Source: Serinus canaria (lineage: Eukaryota > Chordata > Aves > Passeriformes > Fringillidae). From it: a stretch of DNA of 64,000 nt. Positions within the stretch are counted from its first letter, which is position 1, and the number at the start of each line of letters is the position of its first letter. The notes under the pieces were generated by a model. The model ran no database searches, had not been told where the DNA came from, and saw only the letters and a program-made list of their open reading frames with translations. The stretch spans positions 17,535,719 to 17,599,718 of the forward strand of contig NC_066323.1 in assembly GCF_022539315.1 (NCBI RefSeq), read 5' to 3'. The translations under genes were made by a program, and so were the position numbers. Shown here one piece after another: positions 38,809 through 52,478 of the stretch.

Positions 38809-39305
38809 CCTTCTCACTAAAATTATCTCAAGTCTCATTTCCAAGGTGGGAAAAAGGCAACAAGAGAAAATGGGGTGCATGGATACATAGGCTGGTGGAC
38901 AGGGTTTGCTCTCCAAATAAGGAATTTAAGCCTTAAGTTTAATGCTATTATTTTGTCTTGTGAAATCAATGATTTTGTATTAAAAGTGACTTATTAAACA
39001 CAGAGTAAAACAAGAATAGATTTAAATCAAGTTTGAGGAGGGAATCTCTTCCTTATTAGGAGTTCAGTGTAACATGGCTGGTTAGTATCTGTAGTAAGAT
39101 AATATGTTGAAGAGCACTCTGAAAATATAGACTTCCTTACACTCTGCCATTAAATAATTGAATAATATTCAGCACCTTCTATAATGACATCCAGCTATGC
39201 ACATAGTACTCTGCTGGTGAAGAATGATATCAATCATCCTTTCCAGATATGGCTCCACTTAGCTGTGCCTTCAAAATAATTGTTATATTACATAGTTATA
39301 TGATG

Positions 39306-39329
39306 AGAGATATACTTGAGTATATCTCT
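39306..39329. repeat. Perfect 11-bp inverted repeat, 2-base spacer
   Basis: AGAGATATACT (39306-39316) and AGTATATCTCT (39319-39329) flank TG. It sits in AT-rich non-coding DNA and has the same geometry as the hairpin at 19512-19535. Confidence 0.94.
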
Positions 39330-39495
39330 AATATTACTCCAAGTAAGAAGGAAGCACAGGATGAAAAACCAGTCCCCATTTAACTTTTGCATCAAATACA
39401 ACACTAAGTGGGTTCCAGAATTGTTCCTACCCAATCCCTTCTTACAGTGAATATGCCAAGGTGTCTTTCAACAGAGGAAGCTCTCCGTGGAAGGC

Positions 39496-39529
39496 TTTTT
39501 TTTTTCCTAGTGGGGTCTATTTTTTTTTT
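39496..39529 (+). repeat. Two T10 runs
   Basis: T10 at 39496-39505 and T10 at 39520-39529, separated by CCTAGTGGGGTCTA. Confidence 0.85.
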
Positions 39530-42500
39530 CTTCAGCAGACTTTCCAATGCTTTATAATATAAGGAAAAGAAATTTATTCCCTCTTTTACCACTAGAAAAG
39601 AAACTCAAACTGTGAACATAATTTGACCAACACCACCTGAAGAATTTCTGAAAAAGAGGGGGAAGATGTTTGCTACAGCTGCAGGGTATTTATCATGTTA
39701 AACCAGTATACTGCAACATGATGGAATGTGAGAATAATTTCAATAAGATACAACCAGACGTATCAATAAAATAACAGAGGCAAATATTTAAAAGTATCAT
39801 GGACATGATAGAGGGGTGGAAAGGGCATAAATGAATGGTGCTTGTAGAGTCTGAGCATCTTCAGGAGACTGCAACTGTTCTGTGCCTGCCCCTTTGCCTG
39901 CATTCAGCAACAGCCTGCACCAGGCACAGTCCGTCCCTGTAAAATCTTTCCCTTTTGGTTTAGAAAGAGAATAACAATCTGTAGTGTCATCATATGTTTG
40001 GCAGAGTCCCATTGTTCCAGGCTCTGCTACTTCCTATGAGAGAAATGAAGCAAGTGCAAAGGAGCATGACTGTATTTTGCAGAGCTAAACAAATGATTCA
40101 GACATCAAATCACTGTCAAATGCTTCTGCCTTTTTTTTTTTCCATTTCCCTGAGTTGTCCTATAAAAACCAGATTTTCAAAAATATCAAACTCCATATTT
40201 TATTTTATAGTTTAATTTAATCCTTGATATTTTATAATTGAAAATCAAGATTAGTCAAAGGTATGCATTGGTTTTCTTCCCTGCTTTTGCAAACACAGTG
40301 TTAAGGAATGATTACCAGTATTTATTAGAAATTAAAGACTTTGCCTAAAAAGTTTGGTAAAAAGCATCAGAAGGAATTTAATAAAAACACAGATGTCTTT
40401 GAATAAATCTTACTGGAAGTTAGAAGACACCTATTTAAAAATTTTTGAAATATTAAACAAACATCTGACTGAGCAGTGCTAACTGTAAATGTTTTCAAAA
40501 TGTTCAGGGAACCAGCACTGCCCAGCCCATTGGAGTAAAGCAGCAAACAAGAAAACAGGATTCCTGTAATATCTCTCACTCAGGCAGGTAATTGCAGATC
40601 CCTGCACTTCTGTTGTACATGTACATTACTTATGTTGCTGATTTAAACCGAGATCATCTGGACAAGAGCTGCCTTTCATTAGGTGTGTCTGTGGTATACA
40701 GCAAAACAAGGTAACAGAGTGAGCAGTTAGTGAGCAGTAATAGCTGATCTATATAAAAAGTGATAATGTAAACAGAGACAAATGTCTCCAAACTGCTCAC
40801 TTACCTAAGAACAATGTGCAAATAAAGATAAAACCTAATTTCTCACCATTTAACTACAGAAATATGTATACAACACTACAGTTTCAGAGTTTAAAGTATT
40901 CCCCAAGCATGAAATTCATGGAGACAAAATATCCAGCCTTACAGCTGACTGAGTTGCTTGCTGTAATTACTTCTTTTTAGAACAATTTTTCTTGCATATA
41001 TTTTTATTTCATGACTATATCACTATATAGTTTAATATTTTCCAGTGAAAAATGTATTCCTCTATTTCACTCATTACCCAATCAATTTCTGAATAAATTA
41101 TTCATGAAGAGAATTAGTATCTTTGACCTTTGGAAGATGGAAGATACATAATGAACCCAAATGATTAGGAACTGCAATTAGGAATATGGCTGAAATAGGA
41201 AATAGTATGACTGTACTTCATAGGCAATAAACTGTTTAGAAAAAAAAAAGTTTACATTTGATTCCCTTTCTGCCACTGGCCAATTTGATATTTACAGTAA
41301 TATTTCCCTTGTCAGTGACAATTTGTAATTTCAGTAAACCTTTAATTCAGAAAAATAAATCAATAATCAGGTATAATTTTTTACTTTACCAGTCAAAGAT
41401 CAAACAAATAGCTGTACTTCCCTTCTAATCTCAATTCCCAAAAGAAATGGGACTAAGGTGAAGAAGGACAGAGTGCTTGTAAAGCTTGAAAGGTGTTTGT
41501 ACTCTAAAGCTTTGTACAAATTTCTCTTTTTTCATTCTCTATATGTCTACCTCTGAAACAGTGAGGATGCTAAAATGGTGATTTCTCCAACTCAACACTA
41601 ATCCTGTGGCAAATTTTACCAAATGCATATGGTGGAGAAGGTAATGGGATTTCTCAGAGATCACCCCTAACAGTCACAAAGAAAATCCCATGCTGCTGGT
41701 CCCTTCTCCCTTTTGCCAACTGCCCCCAACGGGAAATGTACTCAGCTACTTTTGCAAAGCTTTCTGAAACATTACAGTGTTATAATAATCAACTCCTCAT
41801 GGCTTGTGGGGCTGGATAGCAAATAGAAGTTAAAAGTGTGTCAGTCCAAAGGTGCTGAATTGGGAAGGCCAGTGAAAGTTTCCTGAAGGAAATGTCAACA
41901 GCATTAGAAGTTAAATTATGGCTCCCTGTCTTGAAGTGCAGTCAATCTCAATTCACTGACAGGCTGGGTGTTTTAACATGGTTTTGGGTATCAGAGCTCT
42001 TGAAAAGCAGGAGAGCATCTTCCTTGATTGCCTGGTCATTATTCCACTTGAGCTGAGATACTTGCTGCTGGTTATTGTACCTCCTGACTAGATTTTACTG
42101 CTGCCTGTTTAAACTGTGCACCTATCTTATGTAAAACCAGACACAAAAAGATATGGACACTCTTTTATTCAGAGATTCTAAAGCATTTTGACTGCTGGGT
42201 CTACAAAAAGGTTTGCCTCATAAAAAAGTAAAAAGGACTGAATTCATCCATGGAGTAATTCAGAAAGAAAAGAGCAATGAAATTCACTTAGGTCAGAGCT
42301 TTCAGGTGTGATTTTCTTTGTTGCTGCAATGTTTTGGAAGATAGAAAGATGACCTCAAAATCCACAGTTGGGTTTCAGAGGGTCAGGAGATAATCTGGCC
42401 CTCATTTGGACTAATTCTGCTAAGCTCCATTGAGGGGCTAAAATGACAACAACTGAGCTGCTGGGTGCCAGTGTCATTTTGGGCACTTCTACAAAATGAC

Positions 42501-43020
42501 TCCTGCCTCCAACTGCTATTTGTTAAAACAGAGATATGATTCATGGTCAGCTCAAGGTACAGAACAGTGCTTACTTCACCAAGGACTCCCTGCTCTGAGA
42601 GTGGAAAACTCAACCTATGGTTAAAACTCAGGCGAGGTCCATCCCTAAGATCAGCCAAGAGCAGAAATATTGGTATATCACATTGTCAATATGATAGGAA
42701 GCCCCTTTTGGAGAATCAGAATTTAATGAACAAACTCATACCAGTCCCATAGAGACCAGCACTTTCCTGCTTCTCCCGGTGTAAACTGGCAGAGGTGCCA
42801 GTGGGATTGCTTGAGCATGGGGCAGAATTAGGAAATTAGACTGGGAGATATCTGAGTGAGCAACCTTGTTTTGTAGTGAATTATCTGAGATACAAGATTA
42901 ACAGAGGAGTTCTGAGCTGCTCTTAAAACAAAAAGGGATCTGTGTTCATGTCATCACACTGCTGACACCAATGGCTCTCACTGTGTGAGGAGCATGCAGG
43001 AGGCTGAGGAAAATGCCAAG

Positions 43021-43048
43021 AGTAGAATAACTCTCTAGTTATTCTACT
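43021..43048. repeat. Perfect 12-bp inverted repeat, 4-base loop
   Basis: AGTAGAATAACT (43021-43032) and AGTTATTCTACT (43037-43048) are exact reverse complements around the loop CTCT. A smaller inverted pair, TCCTCT/AGAGGA, follows directly (about 43051-43064). Confidence 0.95.
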
Positions 43049-44040
43049 TATTCCTCTTGAGAGGAGAAGAGAAATATTAAAAGCAAGTGGCTGGTGAGGT
43101 TAGGGTTATATTCAGAAGCACTAAGAGAAGCAGAAAACAATTGCTTTGTCAGGAGAGCTAAACAATTAGAAAATGTTCTTTGCCCAAAGCCTGTCATGTG
43201 GCCAGCTACAGGTTCCAAAAAGCTTTTGGCTATAAGTCCAAAATTAATTTTTGCATTTCCAAATGAATCAATAGATGCTGGGACTCCATTGGACTAGATT
43301 ATTTGCCTGCTGTAAGAAGCATGCTTGATTTTCAGGGACTGCCATTCCAGAGGCCAAATTAAAGATATTATATTAACTTATTTCAATGATGCAGCATCCA
43401 AGGCAAGAGAAGAATGCAAATAAATCAATTCTACATGCTTAAGCCCATTTTCCTTTCATACGTGCCTGGTGATGGAAAATGGTTTTTTTTTTTCCCCACC
43501 CTGCCTTATCATTCTGAGGTATAAAAAAAGATTTTGTTGCAGTAATGAAGCACAGGCAAAGAGAGCTTGTTATAAACTGCTTATAGTTTAGAATTGAGTA
43601 CAGGTTTTCATTAGCTTTGTTACATTGAGCATCATCTCTAGACTGGAGAAATTACCACAAAAAACTCCATAAGAGAAGGTGGATCCAATGCACAATTCAG
43701 AAAAGTAAAAAGGCAAGATCTAATATCAAAAAAGAAACCCAGAAATTCTTCCCTCATGCAAAGCTCAAGTTACACCAATAACAAATGTTAAACTGCTCTG
43801 TTAAGACACTCAGGAAGGAAGTCAATGTCTTATTTGAGTAATAAAGAATTTCTTTTTGTTGTTTCTTGCTGCAGTTAGTTACTCAGTCTTTGTTTCTCCT
43901 AAATGTCAGCCACATACATCTATTTTCCCATCCACAATTACTCAAGCATTAGTAGCAGGGATACAAGTTGCATGAGAGCTTTACTCAGTCAGAAGCACAG
44001 GGCACACAGCTAAACTTGGCCTTAGTGAAAACCCACGTAT

Positions 44041-44080
44041 TTATTTGCTTCTACAAAGAAAAATTTGTGGAAGCAAATAA
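44041..44080. repeat. Near-perfect 17-bp hairpin, 6-base loop
   Basis: The left arm is TTATTTGCTTC, T, ACAAA (44041-44057). The right arm is TTTGT, G, GAAGCAAATAA (44064-44080). Only one position (44052 with 44069) is not Watson-Crick; in RNA it would be a G-U wobble. The loop is GAAAAA. The hairpin is shorter than a typical microRNA precursor and has no flanking transposon features. Confidence 0.95.
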
Positions 44081-47000
44081 CTAAAACCTTGTCTAAAATA
44101 AATAAAAACTTTGAGTAAACAAATGGTTACAGATTTTATTCCTTTCCTGGTGAAAAGATCAAACAAAAGATCTTTATTTTAAATACTTGGAAGAAAACAT
44201 TAAAAAAAATTGCTTACTCAGAAATATTAGAAAATTTCCTAAAGGACAAAGTGTTCATAAAAGGAGAAGCAGTTTTCTATAAAATAGATTAAAGGCTGTA
44301 ATGATGGTATCATTAATTCTCCCACAATTCAATCTCATCTTTATAGAAAGCACCGACCCTCTCCACTCTATTATGTTTTAGGACCTGATTTAAGAAATAA
44401 TCCCAGGATATTAATGATGCCACAGGTAACAGTTGTAATATTTCAGGTGGTTTACAGCATTGCTCTAATGATGGAGCACACTTAGCTTGAACCCCACTGC
44501 ACTTTATTGTGCAAGACCTGCTTTGGGGAGCACTGAGAATACATACATTTACAGAACTTCATAAATCCCTTCCTCCACAATTTATCCTCTTGCTCTGCTC
44601 CCCAGTGGCTGCCCTGGTGTCTTCTCAGTCTCCTTTTCACACACACATTTGTCTTGCTGCATACCTCAAGAGATCCCATATGTGGCACACCAGATGCCTT
44701 TCTCTAGATCCTTTACCACACCTCCCAAATTTCTCTCCTCTTCAATGATCCTCCACAGCTTCTTTTCAAGTCTGGTCCTGTGTGTGTAGATTTTCTGCTC
44801 CACAGAAACAAATTTCCAAATGGCATTTTATCCTGACTCACCTTGAAAAGCTCTAACCTTAAAGTCCAGCACAGCTAGGTTCAGAACAGCTAAAGGGATG
44901 CTCTTGATTGTGTCTTGAGCTTAAATACCCTTAGTATCACCTAAATATTCCTTCCCACCTTCTTCCCATCTCTCCCTCTAGAATGATAGAACAATTTGTT
45001 TGTACACTAAAGAGGCTGCTGAACAAAGTTATATCCATTTGCTCAGTACATGCACGTAGCTGGAGGATCTCTGCTGCATAATGCACTTTGGTTAGGCTGC
45101 AGTCTGAATCCTTCACAGCAGAAGTTATAGAAGCTAAGATGTACAGCCATTAAGAAGGCAGACAATTTTAAAACTTGATAAGAAATTATTTTCTTCCATT
45201 TTATTTTAAAAGTATACTTGTCAAAGCTATTTTTTCTACTTTTGCCTCAAGACCTCTTCCAACTATATATATTCTTGTGTGATACAAATACCCATAGAAG
45301 TAACTATATTCAAAACTCAACTTTTTTTACAGGAAGGAACACGAGTAACAGCAATATTGTTCAAAACAATACCTTTTTTCCAGTGAGTTAAGAACTTTAT
45401 ACGTCTCAATTAAGCCTCAATCACTCCCATAGTTTTGAGGAAAAGCACTGAATTCATGATTTGTAGTTGAGATCACCTGAAATGAATTTAGCAAAGAGAA
45501 AGGACTTTGATCCTGAATTTTTCAAGTGTGATTTGGGTACTCAGTTCTAGCACAGAGGAATTTCTATCAGCTTTGCACACATAGGGGACTAAGTAAGACA
45601 GAATAGCACCCACTGCAAAGTGCAGTTATGCATTTGTTCATTTCTATCTGTTTTCACTTGATTAACAGCACCACACTGCTTGTATAGCAAGAATTTGAAC
45701 TAATGTTGGGAAGGATTAAGTAAGAGGTTAAGATCCTGTTTATCACTAATATTAAAATTTGCATCAAAGTCTTTTTAAAAGACATTCTAAAATAGTTAAT
45801 GCAAATGATCACACACATGGTCACTCAATTTTACTGGAAAAAATTGAAAGAAAAAGTGTTACCTATTCTTCTATTGCAACTTTGCATGACACAATCTCTG
45901 TACTGATTGCCACAGACATCCTCTTTCTTCCTACTGCTGAAGAATCAAGTCCTCAAAGGTTGCTGGAAGAATTTAACCCCAATAGGTCCTGCCATCAAAC
46001 TTCACTTTTTCATGGCTTGTTATTTCTACTGTGCTTGACACTGTGAAAGCAGAGGTCAGAGCCCTATTAAGACATGTTATGGAAAGCTGAAGGAAAGTGA
46101 ATTCATACCACCATCACCATTATAGGCAGTGGCTGAACTCACCTCTCACTGCTTATTGTTTAAATCAAACCTTGGCCCAACAGGACAAAAAATAAGAAAT
46201 TTTACAACTTTCTTCATTTCCTCTGATGGAAAAGACAGCCATGGCCTCTATGCAGTGCCATAAACCTGATAACCATTAAAAAGAGTGTTTTGCAAAACAT
46301 AAACCCTAACATTTAGGCCTGGATTTATCATATTAGGCAAAAGCACTCATAGCCATGACAACAACCTGAGAAACAGACTCAGTGTCCACCTGCATCTTAC
46401 AAAGAAAAGATTAAAGGCTGGATTCCCTTCATCAAGGTGTCCAGGCCTGCAAAACTTGCCACTGGGTCTGAAAGTGGCACACAGTTGCACACAAGGTTTA
46501 GACCTTTCTTCATTATGATAAATATTCTATTAACCAGTCATATGATTGTCCTGCTCCCTACCCACAGCACAGCACTGACACCTGCACCAAGGAAGGCAGA
46601 TTAGCACCAAAGAATGCAGATTATTTGGGTCTTTTCCTTTCCTAAGCAAAAGAAAGGCCAGAAGGAGGCAGAGAACAGGCAAAGCAAGACACCTCAGCAA
46701 ATAGACAGGCTGAGGATCAGCTGCTGGGCCAGAGGAATATCCATCCTTACAAGGATAAGGGGCAGGGTGAGGAATTGTAATGAAGGGAATAACTCAGATA
46801 TAACCAGATCTTTGGTAACCTCCACAACCAGCTTCAGGGCATGGAAAAAATACAAAGAATTTACTGTGAATTCTGAGCAAAAGGAAACAAAACAGGTAAT
46901 ATAGTGGAAGTAGGCTGTCAGAAGCTTAATGGGGGTAATGAGAGGAATTATTAGTCAGCTGGAAAGATGGAAGGCTCAAAATCTTCCTTCTGTTTCTTTG

Positions 47001-49327
47001 CATAAGATCTTCTCATTGAGTTCCTTGTACAATAAGGCTCAAGAGCACATGGAGACCAAGGAGCAGGGATCAGAAAAGAGAAATGGGAGGAAAACTGGGT
47101 TGGTCAAGACAAGACTGAGGAAAGGAGGTGTCAAAGGGGGTAGTATGTTCTTCTTGCTCTCCTGAGTTACTTGAAATAAATCAGCCTTTTTGGTTTGTTC
47201 AGCTGTGTGATCTATGGCACAGACATGCAAAGTTTGGATGCAAATCTGACAAAACTGCAGATGGAGGTCTTCTATTTCCAGAACTGCCATTCCAATTAAC
47301 CAACAGGCATTGCCTGTTTGAAATCAGTCCTCCAAGATTGAACAGAGTCCCAATCAGGCATATCTTGATCAAGTATAGGGCACAATGCAATTGTTTTAAT
47401 ATTACACACCAGCAGATGTTTTGAATTGTTCAAGTAAAAAATTCCTATTTGTTTTTTTTTTAAAGAAAGAAAACTTCTCCATGAGGATCAAAAATATTGC
47501 AACAACTTGTGGCGATTTCATTTGAGAAAAAGGACACTGAGAGAGCCTGTTGATCAAGATGTGCATCTGTGAAAGATTTACCATATACAAAATAATGTCC
47601 TCACAGGGGCAGTATTGGCAGATAGTGCAAATTAGTGCTTAACATGTTGATTTATTAGATATTACTTATAGCTCTCAACGTTTTTCAAGCATGAAAGATT
47701 TGGAAAGACTCTGAACAACAAAACCTCCATCATTTTATAACGATATTGTGATTTTATTATTATGTCAATGCAAGTTATCTTCTCTCTCATTTTCATATGC
47801 TACTTCATATTTTCCTGTTATTTTCTCTGCTGACATTGATTATTTTAATTTATTTTCACAGCCAGGTCCCTAGGAAGAGCAATAGTATTTTCTGTCCTTT
47901 ATTATGGTACAGAGATAAAGAGATCTGAACCCATCCCCTTTGCCAATCACTGAGTAAGGAAAATAGATATTTCACCTGATGCACAGATTATAGCCTGGGT
48001 TTAATAAACCAGCAGGAAATGTAATGACCTTTCAGCTATCATTCACTGCAGGAGAAACCAACAAGGCCTTAAGCCTCCAGCAAACCTTTTATAAACAGTA
48101 ATGCTCATTTCAGATAACTCAAAAGGCAATGCAGAGAGTAATCCTTAATAGGTTGAGTAAATGGAAGCATATAAATCATGCTGTGTATATTTTAATTTCT
48201 AAATAATTATTTAAGGCAATTTACATAAGAATTTGGGCTATATCTCAATTCTCTACTGCAATACAAAATAAGTTGCCATAACATTACAGGCATTGCTATT
48301 TTAAAACCAACATTCATATTGAATTGGGGCAATCATCCTCTAGTCATCCCCAACCTGATTAAAGATTCTGCAGTGCTCTAGTAACCCCCACCAACTGAGA
48401 TGCTCCAGTTTGGCACAGACCGCTGCTGTTCCATCATTATGCTGCATTTCACCACTCACTGAGTAAACAATTTGACATCCAGTCAGCAATTCCACTGAGA
48501 GACACTTGCTCGTGTTTCTGACCACACCACCATTTCAGGAATGGCTACTCCCATTCTCAAACTGAAAGAACTCCCTGAAGGATCTGCTCAACTGGACCCT
48601 ACAGAAGCAAAGTCACCCATGCCATGCCCTTGATCTCATGGGCCATATTTTCTTCCCCTTACACCAGCCTTTTCCCAGCATGTTTGCAGAGCCTCTGATG
48701 CAAATCTCAAAAAGCAGGGAAAGTTCAAAGACAACTAGAACAGAATTTTAACAATATTTACTTTTTCCATAGGAATAATACCCTCCCTACTAACTGCAAT
48801 TCTGAATTGTTCTTGAAACAAGAAAATGTTTTCAATTTCTCTGATAGCAAAAGAAGAGAATGCTGACTATACCTATTATCTTCTCTGTGTGCTTATTTTC
48901 ACTTTGATGTACAATAAATAAAAAATGAACTGACAATTCTAAAATATGAAGACACCATATCATTGTCACTGTGTTCTTACAAATCTGATCCATTCATGCT
49001 GTTTAAGCTGCTGAAACCTTTGAAGTTGGAAAATGCTGCCATGAACTTCTAGCACTGGTAATTAAGACATGGTGTGGCAAATCAAAGAAGACGTGCTACC
49101 TTGCATCTACAGTTCCTTACCAAAAAAATGCAAGCTGAGAGTCACGATAATAAATCAATTGGTTCTGCTTTTCAGTAGGAAAAGACCTGTAACTTGTTAT
49201 ATTATAACTCAATCCCATCTTGTATCCAAGATCAATTCCTCTTTCTCTTCATGCTTTATGATCATTGAATTTCTTTTTCTTAAGGCTAATTTTTCTTATA
49301 GGAAGCGAGGGAAATACTGCAAGGTTT

Positions 49328-49359
49328 GAGGAGAAAAAGAAAAAAGAAAAAGAAAAAAG
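49328..49359 (+). repeat. Pure purine run, (GAAAAA)-like, 32 bases
   Basis: GAGGAGAAAAAG followed by AAAAAAG- and AAAAAG-type units. It resembles the purine run at 58867-58907 in composition. Confidence 0.85.
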
Positions 49360-52300
49360 TCTCTCATCATTTGTCTTCTCAGTGGGGAGAACAGGAACAT
49401 TTCCTTTCCCCTCTACTATCACATTTTTCTCCTTCAAGCTGCTGTTGTTTTCCCATAAATTTCAGCAGCTTGAGCTTCTGGGGCTGTGCTAAGGTTTGGG
49501 CTGGGGAAACATAGCTTATAAAGGTTTATTAGCACAACTGGGTTAAGCAATGTTTGTGACCATGGGGGAGCCTTGTGTTCTGGGTACCCTTCCCATTTCA
49601 TAATGTATTAAAAGCACAAACTATGAAATGTTCAATAAAATAAATCAATATGTGCTCCAGTTGGAAATCTCACTGCCATATTAATTTGCTTACTGCATAA
49701 ACCAAATTCCTACATACAAGGTATGGAATTGCCTGGGCTTAAGTCATGGGTTTCACTAAAATATTTAATTTTTAATATTTAATATTTTAATTTTTCCTAC
49801 CTCTATTCTATTTTATATTTTAGTTTTTGCTTCAAAGTGGGTAGCAGGATAAGGACTTATTAAAAATACATATATGTCTAAAGGGCACTGAGAAGTTTGT
49901 TTGATTCTAAGATGCAAAATAAGAAAACCATCTGCAAAATGATAACATTATTCAACATTTTCAAACATGTGGGCTTTTACATGGCCTTTCCTGTCTGTTT
50001 CCATCACTGATCCAAAGTTTTTTATTCCTTCCCAGAGTTGTGAGCTCCTCCAGCTACTCTAAATCTATGCTATCCAGCCCAACCCAGCAATACAGACAAA
50101 TTTTCCAAACCTAATTGCAAATGTAGGGATGAGCTCACACTGGTCATTTCCCTTCTCTCCATCTGCTTGTGCTACAGTGGCAAAGCCTCAAGGGCAGATG
50201 TAAAAGGAATCAAACTTTGACCATGTACAGCCACACATGCAAAAGGCAGATCTCATACACACATCCTACCCCTTACCTTGGACCCCTTCTCACATTTATC
50301 AGCCAATTGCTGTGTAACTTGCTTCTTAAAAAAAAAAAAGTCACCTTTTTCCTACAAAACCACATAGGGACAAGGTACAAATTCCTGCTGCCACTCATGG
50401 GTACACTCTGAATTGTCCTGAACCTTGCTGTTGTGGCTGTGACACTTCCTGAATGATCCTGCATGAATCATTTGTCCTCCAAACCAAGGAGATCACCTTT
50501 ATTGCAATCATAAGACACTCAGGGCAGACCAGGTTCCTCATGACACATTTATACAGTGTCTCTTGCAATAGGACCTGACTTAAGGTTGTTATAAAAATAA
50601 GTACAGGACCTCTGTCCCCCAATGTTGTGCATTTTGTCAACCTTCTATTACAAAATTTGTCTTCCAGTACCATCAGCTTCCTTATTTTTATTTTTCCACA
50701 ACACCTGAATTAAATTCTCCCAAAATGACAACCAAAGATTCCCATTTCTCTTGACATCAGAGCAGTGAAAATAAGTACAAAAGGTTTCTTTCCAGTGTCC
50801 AAAAGTCTCCTTATATGTCACATAGGAAACACATAGAGCAGCTGCTACAGGAGTCTGCCACTAAAAATCCCAAGGGGCAATAGCTGTCACCCTAATTTTA
50901 AAACATAAGCTTGATTTTGAACACCAGTGGTATTTTAAAAAAAGTTAAACTACGGTCATATATTTATATGTAAAATATAGAGATTTAAATATAAACTAAA
51001 GAAACAAAAAGAAAAAAAACTTTTTTTTTTTCTTAAACCAATCCCATTTCTGATGAGACTCTGTTAAAGAGACAGTGAAACTCTGCAGTGAAATGAAGCC
51101 CCCAGCCAAAGCCCATCCAGAGCACAGGAGCAGCCACAGCATCCACCCAGGAGAGAGTGTGTGTGATAACACAGACTCACTGGGCTGGGCTGGGCAGCTC
51201 CTTCAGCCCAGACTGTTCCTGCTCTCACAGAGGGAGAAGGGCATGGGGCTCACTCCCCACATGCTCCTGGGTGAGATGCTTGACCATCCTCCAAGCTAAT
51301 CTTAGCTAAACTAATTTAGAATAATATTTCTCAACATAAACAAGACTACTTTCCCACTGATTTAACTAGATTTGAGGAAAGGAAAAAAAAAAACTAAAAC
51401 CACATTAACTTCAAGAGAGATTGTGAATTGATATTTGGAACAGAAAACTTCATCCCTTGTGCTTTTCAGGCAGCTTCCCAGCTCAGAATTAAAGACTTTT
51501 GTTTAGCTGTGAGCCTTATTCAAATAAAAACAAAACAATGATTCATAACTAATCAGGGGAACTCACAAAACAAATGGAAGAATGTATTTAAAATTCAGCA
51601 AAGAGGGTGTAGTGATGTAAATATTTCCAATTTCTGATTAATGAGCGGTAACACAATCTGGTCACTCAAACTTCCTAAGCTGCACTCTATTTTCCTGAAA
51701 GTCCTAAATAAACTTTTAAGGAAAATGACAAGAGCACTTTTCTGTAAATGCAGCAAATACAAATAATTTTCAGCTAAAAATCAGAAATAAATTGAATAAA
51801 GCCTTGTGATGCCCATTCAACTAAAACAATAATTAATAAATAAATAAAAGCTTATTATTCTTATGCATTTGAGTTGCAAATTATTTATCCTAGTTAAATT
51901 TTATCCCATAAATCCCAAACTAAGGGATTATGTTGTGTCTGAAGGTGAATATTCACACACAAACACATACACATCACTGTCATTCATTCACCAAGTCCTG
52001 GGATTTTATGAGTCAGAGATTAAAGATAGAAATAGATAAAAGTAATAAACATCTTTAGTTTATCTTTCCACAGTAATTCCATAAACCAAGATTATATTTG
52101 TGAGATAAATTTGAATTCAGTTAGGTTAATAGGATCAAAAAGACCCTAAGATTTTGAAGGCCATATTTTTCACCAATACTCCTTGAAAAGGGTATTTAGG
52201 TAGATTTCAATACCTTGAAAATTTTAGGTTTTTGCTAAGAGAAAATCTAACACAAAATATTATTAGGGTTAATTTGCATTAAAATGAAAACTTTGGTCAG

Positions 52301-52465
52301 ATCTCTTGTTTTTCAGCCATGGTGGAACAAGCCCAATCCTAAAATCACCATGAAATAAAATGAGGCCATGTTTGAGTGAATTGCTCCAGCCACCAGCCTG
52401 ATTCACTCATCATTTGGGAACAACACAGAGGTGGCTGCTCTTGATACTCATCTTTAAGGCTTTCT

Positions 52466-52478
52466 AAAAAAAAAAAAA
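52466..52478 (+). repeat. A13 homopolymer
   Basis: Thirteen A after GGCTTTCT. No retroposon body is recognised. Confidence 0.9.

Noticed and set aside
43100..43112. GGTTAGGGTTA, telomere-like
   Set aside because: Fewer than two full repeat units; expected by chance.
44041..44080. MicroRNA gene
   Set aside because: The hairpin is only 40 bases, shorter than usual precursors, with no extended lower stem.
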